Source of the DNA: JAQVSH01 sp964451605
GTDB lineage: Bacteria; Bacteroidota; Bacteroidia; Bacteroidales; UBA4181
Reading direction: 5' to 3'
Length of the DNA stretch: 22,482 bases
Assembly (NCBI GenBank): GCA_964451605.1
Contig: CAYVJA010000047.1
Coordinates: 1-22,482, forward strand
Shown: positions 14,165 to 22,482 of the stretch, one piece after another
How the letters are laid out: each line of letters starts with the position of its first letter
How positions within the stretch are numbered: the first letter of the stretch is position 1
Program-made: the position numbers and the translations under genes
Notes under the pieces: model-generated
What the model was told of the DNA's origin: nothing
Database searches by the model: none
The model's input: only the letters and a program-made list of their open reading frames with translations

Positions 14165-15459
14165 TCCTGCAAAAAAACAACCTCTACTTGTCCCCTCTCC
14201 GTCATCTTACCGAGACGCACCGCCGACACCGTGCCCAGAAAACCGCTCCGGAAGGGCGCCTCTACCTTTACATACTGCTCTGTGAATCCGGTCATTACCC
14301 CTCCCGGCTCCCGCTGCTCCCACAGCACCCGGGCCGACTTGCCCTCCATCTCTCTGTAAAAAGCCAGCCGTTTTCCTTCCGAGAGCGCCAGCAACCGCTT
14401 ACTTCGCTCGGCTCTCACCAAAGGAGAAACCTTACCCGGCAGTTCAATGGCGGGCGTATTGGGTCGTTCGGAGTAGGCAAATACATGCAGATAAGCAATG
14501 GGCAGTTCCGAAAGAAAGGCATAGGCATCATCGAAATCGCTGTCGGTTTCGCCCGGAAAGCCCACAATCACATCGACCCCGATACAACAGTGAGGCATCA
14601 ATAACCGGGCCTTCCTGACCCGGTTTGCAAAAAGCTGGCGGTTATACCTGCGACGCATCAGACCAAGGATCTTATCCGAACCGTTCTGCAACGGGATATG
14701 AAAATGGGGTGCAAACCGGACCGAAGCAGCCACAAAAGCAATCACCTCGTCGGAGAGCAGATTGGGTTCTATCGAAGAGATCCTGATTCTGTCGAGCCCC
14801 TCAACCGAATCTAAAGCCGTGATAAGTTGCAGAAACGACTCTCCGGTACTTCTCCCGAAATCGCCCACATTCACCCCGGAGAGCACAATCTCCCGAATTC
14901 CGTCGGCCGCAATCAACCGGGCCTGCTCCACCAGATCGGCTACGGGCGCATTCCGGCTCTGTCCTCTGGCCAGGGGGATGGTACAATAGGAGCAATGATA
15001 GTCGCATCCGTCCTGCACCTTCAGGAAAGAGCGGGTTCGGTCGTGCAACGAATAGGCAGGGTCGAAACGAACCACCTGCCCGATATCGCCGGTATGGACA
15101 CCTCCCACCCCCTGTCCGGCAAAATAGTTATGTACATACGACGGCAGATTACACTTCTCGCGGGTACCCAATACCAGACTCACTCCGGGAATATCGGCTA
15201 TCTCGGCAGCCTTTAATTGTGCAAAACAACCCACTACCGCCACAAAAGCACCGGGCGAACCTTTAACTGCCTTGCGAATGGCCTGCCGGCACTTATGATC
15301 GGCCATGCCGGTAACCGAGCAGGTATTAATCACCACCACATCGGCCTGCCGACCAAAAGGGACCACCTCGAATTCGGATTCGGAAAAACGACGCGAAAGA
15401 GTGGAACTCTCCGAAAAATTCAACTTACACCCTAACGTATGAAAAGAGATTTTCCTCAT
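14161..15459 (-). CDS. mtaB: tRNA t6A37 methylthiotransferase
   Basis: This 432-residue radical SAM enzyme adds a methylthio group to t6A at position 37 of tRNAs. The N-terminal UPF0004 domain has C11 (TLGCKLN), C47 (NTCSVT) and C78 (VVGCFAQ) for one 4Fe-4S cluster. The radical SAM motif CX3CX2C is C152-C156-C159 (CDYHCSYC) for the second. A partial TRAM domain ends the protein. I use the ATG at 15459 (MRKISFHTLGC), which overlaps the ppk1 stop as ATGA. A longer frame from 15489 would only add residues copied from within ppk1. RimO and MiaB are less likely given TLGCKLN. Confidence 0.93.
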   Translation of the reverse strand: MRKISFHTLGCKLNFSESSTLSRRFSESEFEVVPFGRQADVVVINTCSVTGMADHKCRQAIRKAVKGSPGAFVAVVGCFAQLKAAEIADIPGVSLVLGTREKCNLPSYVHNYFAGQGVGGVHTGDIGQVVRFDPAYSLHDRTRSFLKVQDGCDYHCSYCTIPLARGQSRNAPVADLVEQARLIAADGIREIVLSGVNVGDFGRSTGESFLQLITALDSVEGLDRIRISSIEPNLLSDEVIAFVAASVRFAPHFHIPLQNGSDKILGLMRRRYNRQLFANRVRKARLLMPHCCIGVDVIVGFPGETDSDFDDAYAFLSELPIAYLHVFAYSERPNTPAIELPGKVSPLVRAERSKRLLALSEGKRLAFYREMEGKSARVLWEQREPGGVMTGFTEQYVKVEAPFRSGFLGTVSAVRLGKMTERGQVEVVFLQE

Positions 15460-17542
15460 AATACTTCGTTCTCGCGGTCTGACACCCATTCGGCATAGCC
15501 CTGCGAGCCATAATATTCGTATAACTCCTTTTGCGAATGAACGGGTTGCTCATCGGGTTTACGGAGTTTGTAGGGATTATCCTGCAGTTCGTTAATAATC
15601 CGTGCCTGCACATTGTCGTTAAGGCCCGTCTCTACAATCATTTTCAACTCCTTCTGTAAAGCTCTGTCGTAAATGGGACAGGCCACCTCGATACGAGAGT
15701 CCAGATTACGGGTCATCCAGTCGGCCGAAGAGAGATAATAGCGTTCATCACCTTTATTGCAGAAGATGAAGAGGCGCGAATGTTCCAGAAAACGCCCCAC
15801 CACACTCACTGCCTCAATATTTTCGCTCAATCCGTGCACCCCCGGCAGCAACGAGCAGATGCCCCGCACCAGCAGACGAATCTTTACCCCCGCCTGGCTG
15901 GCTTTATAGAGCAACTTAATCATATCGGCATCGACCAGATTATTAATCTTGATCATAATCCAGGCCTCCTTACCCTGACGGGCCGAGATCATCTCCTCGC
16001 GAATCAACGTAATAAAGCGTTTTCGCATATAGTGGGGCGAAACCAACAGATGTCTGTATGCAGGGACCTTATAATATGATCGAACACCTTCACCACCTCG
16101 CGGGTGATGCGCGGATCGGCCGTCATGAGCAACACATCGGTATAGACAGCGGCATTCCCCTCATGAAAATTCCCGGTGCTTACACAGGCATAATGGATCA
16201 GGCGGCCCGGCGCCTTACGGGTAACCAGCGTGAGTTTACTGTGTACCTTCAGCCCCGGAATACCAAACAGCACCCTGGCTCCGGCCTCTTCGAGCCGGCG
16301 CGACCAGTTAATATTGGCCTGCTCATCGAATCGGGCCTGCAGTTCGATCACCACAGTTACCTTTTTCCCGTTTTTCAGCGCATTCATCAGTGCATTCACC
16401 ACCTTCGATGTCCTGGCCACCCGATAGAGCGTAATCTTAATCTCAATCACCGCCGGATCGATAGCGGCCTCGTGCAACATGAAAATGTAATGCGAAAAGT
16501 TCTGATACGGGACATGCAGCATCAGATCCTGTTTCTGAATCCGGTCGAGAATACTTTCGCCCATATGAAAACCGGGATGCAGGAGCGGCGGCCAGGGTGA
16601 ACTCTCCAGACCGGGCCCTCCCACATTGGGAAAACTCATAAAGTCTTTAAAATTGTGATAACGGGCACCGGGAATCAGGTCGTCCTCCTGATCGAGCCGC
16701 AAATGACGCTTCAGATAGCCCAGAAGGTCGGTAGGCAAAGCCCTGTCGAACACAAAACGGACCGGCTGCCCTTTACTTCTGCCCTTAATCCCCTTCGAAA
16801 TCTTCTCGAGAAAACTTTTGGTTACATCGTTATCAATATCCAACTCGGCATCGCGGGTAAACTTAATGGTAAAAGCTTCAAATTTATCGAAATGCAAAAA
16901 CGAGAAGGCCTGAGGCAGGTTGTGACGCAGGATGTCGTCGAGCATAATAATATACTTCTGCTCCCCGACAGAGGGCAACACAATAAAGCGGGGCAGATCG
17001 GAAGTGGGCAGCTCAATCAGTGCGTATTCATATTCGCCATTCTGCCGCGAAAGCTTAGTGGCCAGATAGATAGCCTTATCCTCCAGATTGGGAAACACCT
17101 CCACATTCTTGAGCATAATAGGCGAAAAAACCGGCAGGACAAACTCCATGAAATACCGTTTCACAAAGGCACTCTGCTCTTCGTTGAGTTGAGTCTCATT
17201 GACCAGGAAAATATTCTGCTTGCGCAAGCCGGCCAGAATGCCGTCGAATACCTCCTGTTGACGGTTCTGCATCGTCATCACCTTGTCTTGCACCTTGCTG
17301 AGCAGAATCTGGGGATCCATGCCGAGACGTTTCGACCCGGCCTCCAGTTCGATCATTCTTTTAATCGTGGCCACACGGACCTTAAAGAACTCATCGAAAT
17401 TATTCGAAAAGATGCCCAGAAATTTAAAACGATCGACCAGCGGATTGTTTTCATTTTCGGCCTCCTGCAAAACCCTATGGTTAAAGGAGAGCCAACTCAA
17501 TTCGCGATTCATTATTTTCAGAGCTGTCATGCGCCGCAACAT
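15456..17542 (-). pseudogene. ppk1: polyphosphate kinase 1, interrupted by one frameshift
   Basis: The 2087-base span is one base short of a 695-residue Ppk1, the usual family length. The 5' frame (17542 to about 16076) encodes the N-terminal and head domains and the autophosphorylated histidine H434 in GLKVHSKLTL. It stays open to 16004 but loses homology after VFDHI. The 3' frame resumes with YKVPAYRHLLVSPHYMRKR and carries the second active-site histidine region RFLEHSRLFIF. A single missing base near 16064-16078 explains the break. Both halves look well preserved, so this is either a recent mutation or a sequencing error. ATGs at 17530 and 17512 (MNRELSWL) are other possible starts. It lies 27 bases after apbE. 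Confidence 0.85.
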
Positions 17543-17569
17543 TTAATCCATACTCTCCCGCACAGAGGC

Positions 17570-18598
17570 CTACTCCGCGGCCTCTGCCAGGATGTTCTCT
17601 TTAATACCCTTAGTACTGAACGAATGATACTTTCCCTCCCGATCGGAGTAGACAAGATAGGCGTCGAGTTCGGGATGTCGCTCCAACAGCGAAAGGGATT
17701 TCTGCATCCCCGAAACCATACAGGCTGTGGCCCAGGCATCGGCGGTGGTACAATCGGGAGCCACAATAGTGACACTCAATAAAGTATCTCTCACGGGAAA
17801 TCCGGTAAGAGGATTAATGGAGTGGGCATATTTCACCCCGTTATCTTCGAAATATCTGCGGTAGTTGCCCGAAGTGGCCAGCGAACGGTCGCGCAGCGAC
17901 AGCACCGCCTGACGATAGACACCCGGCATCTGATTTCCGTCGAAAGGCTTATCAATAGCTACCGTCCAGGTTTTCCTGGAGGGATTCACCCCGCGGGCAT
18001 TAATCTCGCCCCCTATCTCTACCAGATAGTTATCGATATTCTGATGTTCCAGGAAAGAGGCCACCAAATCTACGGCATACCCCTTGGCAATCGAGTTACA
18101 GTCGAACATAATCCGACTGTCGGACTTGACAACCACACCCTCTTGCAGAGAGACCTTGTCCATGCCCACAAACTTCAACAAACTATCTATTTGTTCAGCA
18201 GGCACATCTGCTCTGTTTGCGGGACCAAACCCCCAGGCGTTCACCAGAGGAGCCACCGTAATGTCGTACAGTCCGCCGGTCTCCTCCCATATTCCCCTTG
18301 CCACCCCGTACATTTTCACAAAATGGGCATCTGGCTTTACCCCGGGCACATTGGCATTGATCTGCGAAATCACCGATTGGGGCCTGTAAATAGACATAGA
18401 GTTTTCGAATGCATCAAGAAGCGCTACAATCTCTTCCGAAAGATCGGTTCCTTCAGGATGCTCATACTTAATGGAGTAGCTGGTTCCCAGGGCATTTCCC
18501 TGATGAAACAGCCAGGCCGGCTCAGGCTTGGGTTTGCCTGTGCAGGCCGTCAGCAGAATAAAACAGCACAGCAGTGCGGTACGGAGAAGAATAGGCAT
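17570..18598 (-). CDS. apbE: FAD:protein FMN transferase (ApbE lipoprotein)
   Basis: This 342-residue exported enzyme attaches FMN covalently to threonine in flavoproteins such as Nqr/Rnf subunits, using FAD. I start at ATG 18598, giving MPILLRTALL, a hydrophobic stretch and the lipobox LTAC with C19 as lipidation site. A longer frame to 18691 passes through the promoter box. Family motifs are LDAFENSMSIY, GGLYDITVAPLVNAWGFGP, DCNSIAKGYAVD, LVEIGGEI, HSINPLTGFPV and TTADAWATACMV near the C-terminus. ppk1 follows by 27 bases and may share the transcript, though no functional link is obvious. Confidence 0.93.
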   Translation of the reverse strand: MPILLRTALLCCFILLTACTGKPKPEPAWLFHQGNALGTSYSIKYEHPEGTDLSEEIVALLDAFENSMSIYRPQSVISQINANVPGVKPDAHFVKMYGVARGIWEETGGLYDITVAPLVNAWGFGPANRADVPAEQIDSLLKFVGMDKVSLQEGVVVKSDSRIMFDCNSIAKGYAVDLVASFLEHQNIDNYLVEIGGEINARGVNPSRKTWTVAIDKPFDGNQMPGVYRQAVLSLRDRSLATSGNYRRYFEDNGVKYAHSINPLTGFPVRDTLLSVTIVAPDCTTADAWATACMVSGMQKSLSLLERHPELDAYLVYSDREGKYHSFSTKGIKENILAEAAE

Positions 18599-18634
18599 GA
18601 AAAACAAGGGGATAACAACAACCGATCTACTATG

Positions 18635-18642
18635 CAAACATA
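18635..18642 (-). promoter_or_regulatory. -7 promoter box for apbE
   Basis: The minus strand reads TATGTTTG, an exact TAnnTTTG match, 36 bases upstream of ATG 18598. It fixes the start choice, since the longer frame would begin upstream of this box. No good -33 element is seen. Confidence 0.55.
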
Positions 18643-18663
18643 CAGAAAAAAACGGAGACCGTT

Positions 18664-18694
18664 TTTGCACGTCCAAAAATTCAGAGTACATTTG
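18664..18694 (+). promoter_or_regulatory. full Bacteroidetes promoter (-33/-7) for the DUF1015 gene
   Basis: TTTG at 18664-18667 and TACATTTG at 18687-18694 are separated by 19 bases, the expected -33/-7 spacing. This is the best complete promoter in the window, 38 bases before ATG 18733. It is divergent from the apbE box. Confidence 0.75.
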
Positions 18695-18732
18695 CCTTCC
18701 ACAAGAAATTGAAATACTATTCGCAGGCAGAT

Positions 18733-19980
18733 ATGGCTATATTGAAAGCATTCAGGGGAATACGCCCTGTAAAAGAGAGAGCGGCCCTGGTGGCTTCTCG
18801 TCCGTACGATGTCCTCAACAAAGTGGAGGCACGAGAGGAAGCAGGCAGCAACATCTACTCCTTTTTGCATGTCATCAAACCCGAAATAGATCTCCCCGAC
18901 AGCCTCGACGAACACGACGCCTCGGTATACGAAAAGGGACACGACAACTTCAGGTCATTGCTGATGAACAAGACCCTCTTTGTCGACGATGAAGCGCTCC
19001 TCTACGTGTACGCACAAACCATGCAGGGGCGAACCCAATACGGTATTGTGGGGTGTGCTGCAGTAGAAGATTACATCAACAACGTAATTCTCCGCCACGA
19101 ACTGACCCGTCCCGATAAAGAGGAAGACCGCAAAAACCATATCCGGGTGAGCAGTATGAACTACGAACCGGTCTTTTTTGCCTATCCTGCCGTACCGGAG
19201 ATCGACTCCATCGTGGCTGGTGTGGTGGCAGGCGCTCCCGATTACGACTTTGTTGCCGACGACGGAATCGGCCATCAGGTTTGGACCATCCGAAGCCGTG
19301 CTTCCATCGACAGAATCATCGAGCTCTTCGCAGCCATTCCCCATACCTACGTTGCCGACGGACACCACCGCACAGCAGCTGCCGCACTGGTAGGTCACGA
19401 GCGACGCATAGCCAACCCTTCACATACCGGTAACGAAGAGTACAACTTCTTCCTGGCCGTTCACTTCCCCGACAACCAACTCCGCATTTTCGACTATAAC
19501 CGCCTGGTAAAAGATCTGAACGGGCTTACCCGCGAACAGTTCCTGCAGAAACTCTCGCAGGGCTTCCGGGTTACCGAAAAGGGCAAAGAGATTTACCGGC
19601 CCGAAAAGCTTCATGAATTCAGCATGTACCTCGAAGGAAAATGGTATTCGCTCGAGGCTCTTCCGGGAACCTACAACGACAACGACCCTATCGGCTGTCT
19701 CGATGTAACGGTATTATCGAACCTGGTACTTGCCCCCATCCTGAATATCACCGACCTGCGCAACTCCAAACGGATCGATTTTGTCGGCGGTATCCGCGGC
19801 CTGGGCGAACTGCAACGGAGAGTCGACAACGGCGAGATGGCCGTGGCTTTTGCACTCTATCCGGTTTCGATGAAGCAGCTTATCGACATTGCCGACAGCG
19901 GCAACATCATGCCCCCCAAGACCACCTGGTTTGAGCCCAAACTGCGCAGCGGACTGCTGATCCACAGCCTGGAGGGATAA
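18733..19980 (+). CDS. DUF1015 family protein
   Basis: This 415-residue cytoplasmic protein of the DUF1015 family has no biochemical role that I can name with confidence. It starts MAILKAFRGIRPVKERAALVASRPYDV, where the family N-terminus is expected. The family hallmark ADGHHRTAAA lies near the middle. ATG 18733 is chosen over an in-frame TTG at 18709, because the family begins at MAI and the -7 box ends at 18694. In many bacteria this family sits beside serine or D-3-phosphoglycerate dehydrogenase genes, but that context is not visible here. It has its own good promoter and a 117-base spacer before lepB. Confidence 0.9.
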   Translation: MAILKAFRGIRPVKERAALVASRPYDVLNKVEAREEAGSNIYSFLHVIKPEIDLPDSLDEHDASVYEKGHDNFRSLLMNKTLFVDDEALLYVYAQTMQGRTQYGIVGCAAVEDYINNVILRHELTRPDKEEDRKNHIRVSSMNYEPVFFAYPAVPEIDSIVAGVVAGAPDYDFVADDGIGHQVWTIRSRASIDRIIELFAAIPHTYVADGHHRTAAAALVGHERRIANPSHTGNEEYNFFLAVHFPDNQLRIFDYNRLVKDLNGLTREQFLQKLSQGFRVTEKGKEIYRPEKLHEFSMYLEGKWYSLEALPGTYNDNDPIGCLDVTVLSNLVLAPILNITDLRNSKRIDFVGGIRGLGELQRRVDNGEMAVAFALYPVSMKQLIDIADSGNIMPPKTTWFEPKLRSGLLIHSLEG

Positions 19981-20055
19981 TCGGTCCGGCTGTTTGCAGG
20001 CGCCACAAATTGACTCCCCGGCGGCGGAGAGGGTGAACCATTACACAAAAATTTA

Positions 20056-20063
20056 TATTTTTG
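20056..20063 (+). promoter_or_regulatory. -7 promoter box for lepB
   Basis: TATTTTTG is an exact TAnnTTTG match, 34 bases before the lepB ATG. It overlaps the A/T palindrome ACAAAAAT (20045-20052)/ATTTTTGT (20057-20064). That palindrome might be an operator or a chance feature of A/T-rich promoter DNA. Confidence 0.5.
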
Positions 20064-20097
20064 TAAAAAATCCGGTTCTGCTAATGGGTAGTAAAGC

Positions 20098-20844
20098 ATG
20101 AGGGTATCTGCTCTTTTTCGCAAAATTCTCGGCCTCGGGAAGAGGTTGGCAGGCATTGTTCTATGGCTTCTCAGCATCATAGCCATTGTTGTGTTTCTGC
20201 GCCTCTTCATCTTCGAACCCTGTAATGTACCTACCGGGAGTATGGAGAATGCCATCATGACGGGCGATTGGTGGATCATCAACAAGTTGGCTTACGGAGG
20301 CCGTCTGCCCCGCCGCATTGGCGATATCCCCATTGTAAACGGACTCACCTGGATCCGCTCGGTGCGCGAAAAAGATGCCCGCCGTCAATGGAACTACCAC
20401 CGTGTTCCGGGCTATTCGCCCATCCGGCGCTTCGATGTAGTGGTGTTTCAACAGAACGATCCTTCGGCTCCCGCGTTGGTAAAACGGATCATTGCCATGC
20501 CCGGCGACACCCTCCGCATCGAGGAGGGCCGCATCTTCATTAACGGAAAATTCCAGCCCGATCCGACTTCTGTTCAACCCAATCTGCCCGACCAGAACGG
20601 CGTGGTCGACTTTCCCAACCGCGACCTGAACTGGACCTGGCGGAACTATGGCCCGCTCATCATTCCCGAAGGCAACTACTTTGTGATGGGCGATTGCCGC
20701 GGCAACTCCATCGACAGCCGCATGTGGGGCTTTGTGCCCGAAGCCAACATTCTGGGCCGGATGTCGTTCTCGCTCTTCTCGGTCGATCCCTCCAAGAAAG
20801 GGTTCAGCGCCTTCAGAACCGACCGCTTCTTCAAATTTATTTAG
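20098..20844 (+). CDS. lepB: signal peptidase I
   Basis: This 248-residue membrane-anchored serine protease removes signal peptides from exported proteins. One membrane segment spans about residues 17-38 (LAGIVLWLLSIIAIVVFLRL). The Ser-Lys dyad is S48 in VPTGSMENA and K129 in LVKRIIAMPGD. Box E reads GDCRGNSIDSRMWGFVP. The insertion between the two catalytic boxes is longer than in short Gram-positive enzymes. It has its own -7 box and is followed by a likely terminator at 20881. Confidence 0.95.
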   Translation: MRVSALFRKILGLGKRLAGIVLWLLSIIAIVVFLRLFIFEPCNVPTGSMENAIMTGDWWIINKLAYGGRLPRRIGDIPIVNGLTWIRSVREKDARRQWNYHRVPGYSPIRRFDVVVFQQNDPSAPALVKRIIAMPGDTLRIEEGRIFINGKFQPDPTSVQPNLPDQNGVVDFPNRDLNWTWRNYGPLIIPEGNYFVMGDCRGNSIDSRMWGFVPEANILGRMSFSLFSVDPSKKGFSAFRTDRFFKFI

Positions 20845-20880
20845 CAAAGCCACTCCTCTCCTCCATACTAAAATACAGTC

Positions 20881-20921
20881 CCGGCAAGGATACCCTTCCC
20901 ATTGCCGGATAGGCTGTTTTT
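20881..20921 (+). terminator. probable terminator after lepB
   Basis: CCGGCAA (20881-20887) pairs with TTGCCGG (20902-20908) around a 14-base loop. A run of five T follows at 20917-20921, eight bases after the stem. The T-run is further from the stem than in classic terminators. Confidence 0.5.
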
Positions 20922-20986
20922 ACCCATACAGAAACGCCCCTATCGCATAGAGAAGAATAAAAAAACCTTTTCAGTATTGTGATAAC

Positions 20987-21006
20987 CGAAATTATCCATA
21001 ATTTCG
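20987..21006. repeat. 9-bp perfect inverted repeat upstream of the beta-propeller gene
   Basis: CGAAATTAT and ATAATTTCG flank a central CC, ending 45 bases before ATG 21052. The size and placement suit a dimeric repressor operator, but a hairpin in a leader is equally possible. No TAnnTTTG box is visible for this gene. Confidence 0.5.
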
Positions 21007-21051
21007 AGGAAACAACAACCGGACTCCTCACAGAAGCACAACCTTACCTAT

Positions 21052-22263
21052 ATGAAAACCATCTCCTTTCGCCCGTGCAGATTGAGCCTTTGGTATATTT
21101 TACCGATCATGTTTCTCGTCTGCGGCTTTCAACCTTCGAAAAACACAGAAGTAGATTTGTCAAGGAACAAAGAGATTGTGGTGCGGTTTCCCAACAACTA
21201 CACCTTGATAACCAGTAGCAAAGGTATGGTCAGACACTTTGCCTCGTGTTCGTTTATTCAACTGGAGACCAACCCTCGATGTCGGATCGGCAATATCACA
21301 AAAATCCTGATTCATAAAGAGAGAGTCTATATTCTGGAAATGGGAAGAAACCAATCCGTATTCATTTTTGATTTACAGGGAAAGTGGATTTCAACCCTAG
21401 CAAAAATAGGGAAAGGGCCCGGTGAGTATCAGTCACTTACAGATATTTTTATTAATCCCGGCAATGCATCGCTAAATCTGGTCGATTCGGACAACGAGAA
21501 AATTATGCAATTCGATTTGGATGGGAAAACCTTAATGGGCGAACAACCTGTTGCAAGTGCGATAGAAAGTGCGGAGATATTGGGGGAGGGAATCGTAACC
21601 TATTCTAATATCGAATCGATAACCGGAAGAGATAATCCGCGGATTACCTACTATACAGACAAAACGATGCACAATATTGGTTACACAGCACTTCCCATTG
21701 CAAAAGGGTGGGAAAATATCATCCAGTATCCGGGGAATGGACTTTGGAATCAGAACGGAGATATCTATTACCCCGAAACCATTCAAAACAAGATCTATAA
21801 GCTGGAGAAGGATGGCATCTTTCTGATGTATACCTTCGATTTTAAGAGGTTGAATCCAGACCGGGAGGTTACCTTCAAGGAGTTCTTAGACCTAAGTTCT
21901 ACAGAAAAAGCCAAAAAAATTCAACGAATACGCCGTTTCTCGCTCATTCCCGATGGATTTGTCATTGAGGTGAACTACGAATTCTCGAACAAATTGGTGT
22001 TCGTTACCCATAATTGTAAAAGAATTGAAACCTACGTTGTCTCCCAAAATCCCTTAGCCAAACCCCTTACGTTTGGGTACAGCGTCGGCCTTACGAATGG
22101 GCTTCTGATTACCCAAATTCCGCCACGAGACATTGGCTATTGGGTTAATATGCCGGAGTACGCCACGAAATATCCCGAAGCAACTCAACTAATACGCAGA
22201 GATGTTCGCAGACCCGTAAGAGTAGACGACAACCCCATATTGTGCCTCTACCGCCTAAAGTAA
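21052..22263 (+). CDS. 6-bladed beta-propeller protein, secreted
   Basis: This 403-residue exported protein resembles Bacteroidales 6-bladed beta-propeller (NHL/DUF5128-like) proteins. A signal peptide is clear (SLWYILPIMFLVCGF). Cys in FLVC might be a lipidation site, but Val before it is atypical for a lipobox. The recognisable core is ITKILIHKERVYILE, FIFDLQGKW and KIGKGPGEYQSLTDIFI, the blade motif of this family. The role is unknown; relatives sit in outer-membrane or periplasmic clusters. Base use is visibly more A/T-rich than in its neighbours and it stands alone, which fits an accessory gene gained by transfer. No promoter is seen, only the inverted repeat at 20987. Confidence 0.8.
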   Translation: MKTISFRPCRLSLWYILPIMFLVCGFQPSKNTEVDLSRNKEIVVRFPNNYTLITSSKGMVRHFASCSFIQLETNPRCRIGNITKILIHKERVYILEMGRNQSVFIFDLQGKWISTLAKIGKGPGEYQSLTDIFINPGNASLNLVDSDNEKIMQFDLDGKTLMGEQPVASAIESAEILGEGIVTYSNIESITGRDNPRITYYTDKTMHNIGYTALPIAKGWENIIQYPGNGLWNQNGDIYYPETIQNKIYKLEKDGIFLMYTFDFKRLNPDREVTFKEFLDLSSTEKAKKIQRIRRFSLIPDGFVIEVNYEFSNKLVFVTHNCKRIETYVVSQNPLAKPLTFGYSVGLTNGLLITQIPPRDIGYWVNMPEYATKYPEATQLIRRDVRRPVRVDDNPILCLYRLK

Positions 22264-22273
22264 ACCACGCCAG

Positions 22274-22307
22274 ATGCGCAGCGCATTATTGCGCAGTGCG
22301 CAAATGC
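22274..22307. repeat. palindromic repeat, locus D, overlapping a gene 3' end
   Basis: Two hairpins are adjacent: ATGCGC-A-GCGCAT (22274-22286) and TTGCGC-AGT-GCGCAA (22289-22303). Positions 22282-22307 align with 2348-2371 of locus B, with one mismatch and a two-base indel. The element lies 10 bases after the beta-propeller stop and supplies the last codons and the stop region of the minus-strand gene at 22286. Confidence 0.8.
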
Positions 22308-22482
22308 ACCATCCCCACTCCTCCTGCTCTGTCAGTACCTTCCACTACAATCTGCAGTGATCGGTCGGGCCAGAAGCCTACGGGGAAGGAGAGTTCTGCC
22401 TGGCCAACGCTGTCGGTGATGACTTCGGGTTTCCAGAGGTAGGTGTTGCGAAAGTCGTATTCCAGCCGGTCGATGGCAAGTT
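22286..22482 (-). CDS. 3' end of a minus-strand gene, product unknown (partial)
   Basis: The minus strand is open from the window edge (first full codon at 22480) to TAA at 22286, giving 64 residues. They read LAIDRLEYDFRNTYLWKPEV, then VITDSVGQAELSFPVGFWPDRSLQIVVEGTDRAGG in two overlapping pieces (TDSVGQAELSFPV; LQIVVEGTDRAGG), ending VHLRTAQ. The alternation of WKPEVITD, G-x-A-x-L-S-F and LQIVVEG resembles the last beta-sandwich of large Bacteroidetes surface proteins (alpha-2-macroglobulin/TonB-plug-like), but this is a guess. The final residues are encoded within repeat locus D. The start is outside the window. Confidence 0.6.
   Translation of the reverse strand, partial: LAIDRLEYDFRNTYLWKPEVITDSVGQAELSFPVGFWPDRSLQIVVEGTDRAGGVGMVHLRTAQ

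Noticed and set aside
15456..16046. separate 196-residue PLD-like protein
   Set aside because: Its sequence is the C-terminal third of Ppk1 in a shifted frame; the TTG start is within a conserved motif.
16655..17782. 375-residue plus-strand frame
   Set aside because: It lies opposite ppk1 and apbE, shows no domain, and is a shadow of a strongly conserved minus-strand gene.
17822..18712. 296-residue plus-strand frame
   Set aside because: Antisense to apbE, crosses the divergent promoter region, with no recognisable motif.
20045..20064. rho-independent terminator of the DUF1015 gene
   Set aside because: The stem is all A/T apart from one pair and coincides with the lepB -7 box.
1..22482. tRNA, rRNA or riboswitch
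   Set aside because: No cloverleaf, rRNA stretch or known riboswitch core was noticed in the spacers, most of which are short.

Overview
The window looks like chromosomal DNA of a Bacteroidetes bacterium, most likely order Bacteroidales. The evidence is the -7 promoter box TAnnTTTG before many genes, weak Shine-Dalgarno signals, and Bacteroidales-style neighbourhoods: dolichol-phosphate-mannose-synthase-like GT2 next to pyrC; hpt-adk-obg; mtaB with an acyltransferase and a GT2; a 6-bladed beta-propeller protein. The genus cannot be fixed from this sequence. A run of 10 N and a single frameshift suggest a draft assembly.

Layout. 1-390 has no gene and holds a dense intergenic repeat locus. 391-5860 (+) carries kup, a polyprenol-phosphate mannosyltransferase, pyrC and a flavodiiron protein. 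pyrE (-) and a NUDIX gene (+) diverge at 6507/6508, and their start codons share one CATG. A minus-strand operon hpt > adk > obg > PAP2 runs from 9831 to 7096 and diverges from purE (+). purE converges on a Tat-exported sugar-isomerase-like gene at 10537-11412 across a remarkable 24-bp perfect inverted repeat. A long minus-strand run, 18598 to 11451, holds apbE, ppk1 (frameshifted), mtaB, an inositol monophosphatase, an LpxL/HtrB-type acyltransferase and a GT2. On the plus strand follow a DUF1015 gene, lepB and a lone secreted 6-bladed beta-propeller protein. The window ends in the 3' end of a minus-strand gene that has no start inside the window.

How the genes fit together. Most of this is housekeeping: pyrimidine synthesis (pyrC, pyrE), purine synthesis and salvage (purE, hpt, adk), envelope assembly (mannosyltransferase, acyltransferase, GT2, PAP2, signal peptidase), potassium uptake, oxygen/NO detoxification, tRNA thiomethylation, polyphosphate and GTPase-dependent ribosome assembly.

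The least ordinary content lies between the genes. Four spacers (1-250, 2348-2427, 10446-10555, 22274-22307) are built from the same short words: 8-bp units of form AYYAGAGC and small GC-rich hairpins, several centred on GCGAAGC or GCGAATGC. Two pairs of spacers align directly with each other. At least two of the four overlap gene 3' ends, including an inverted copy of the last codons of the sugar-isomerase-like gene. I read this as a modular palindromic repeat family acting at gene ends. I found no associated transposase in the window.
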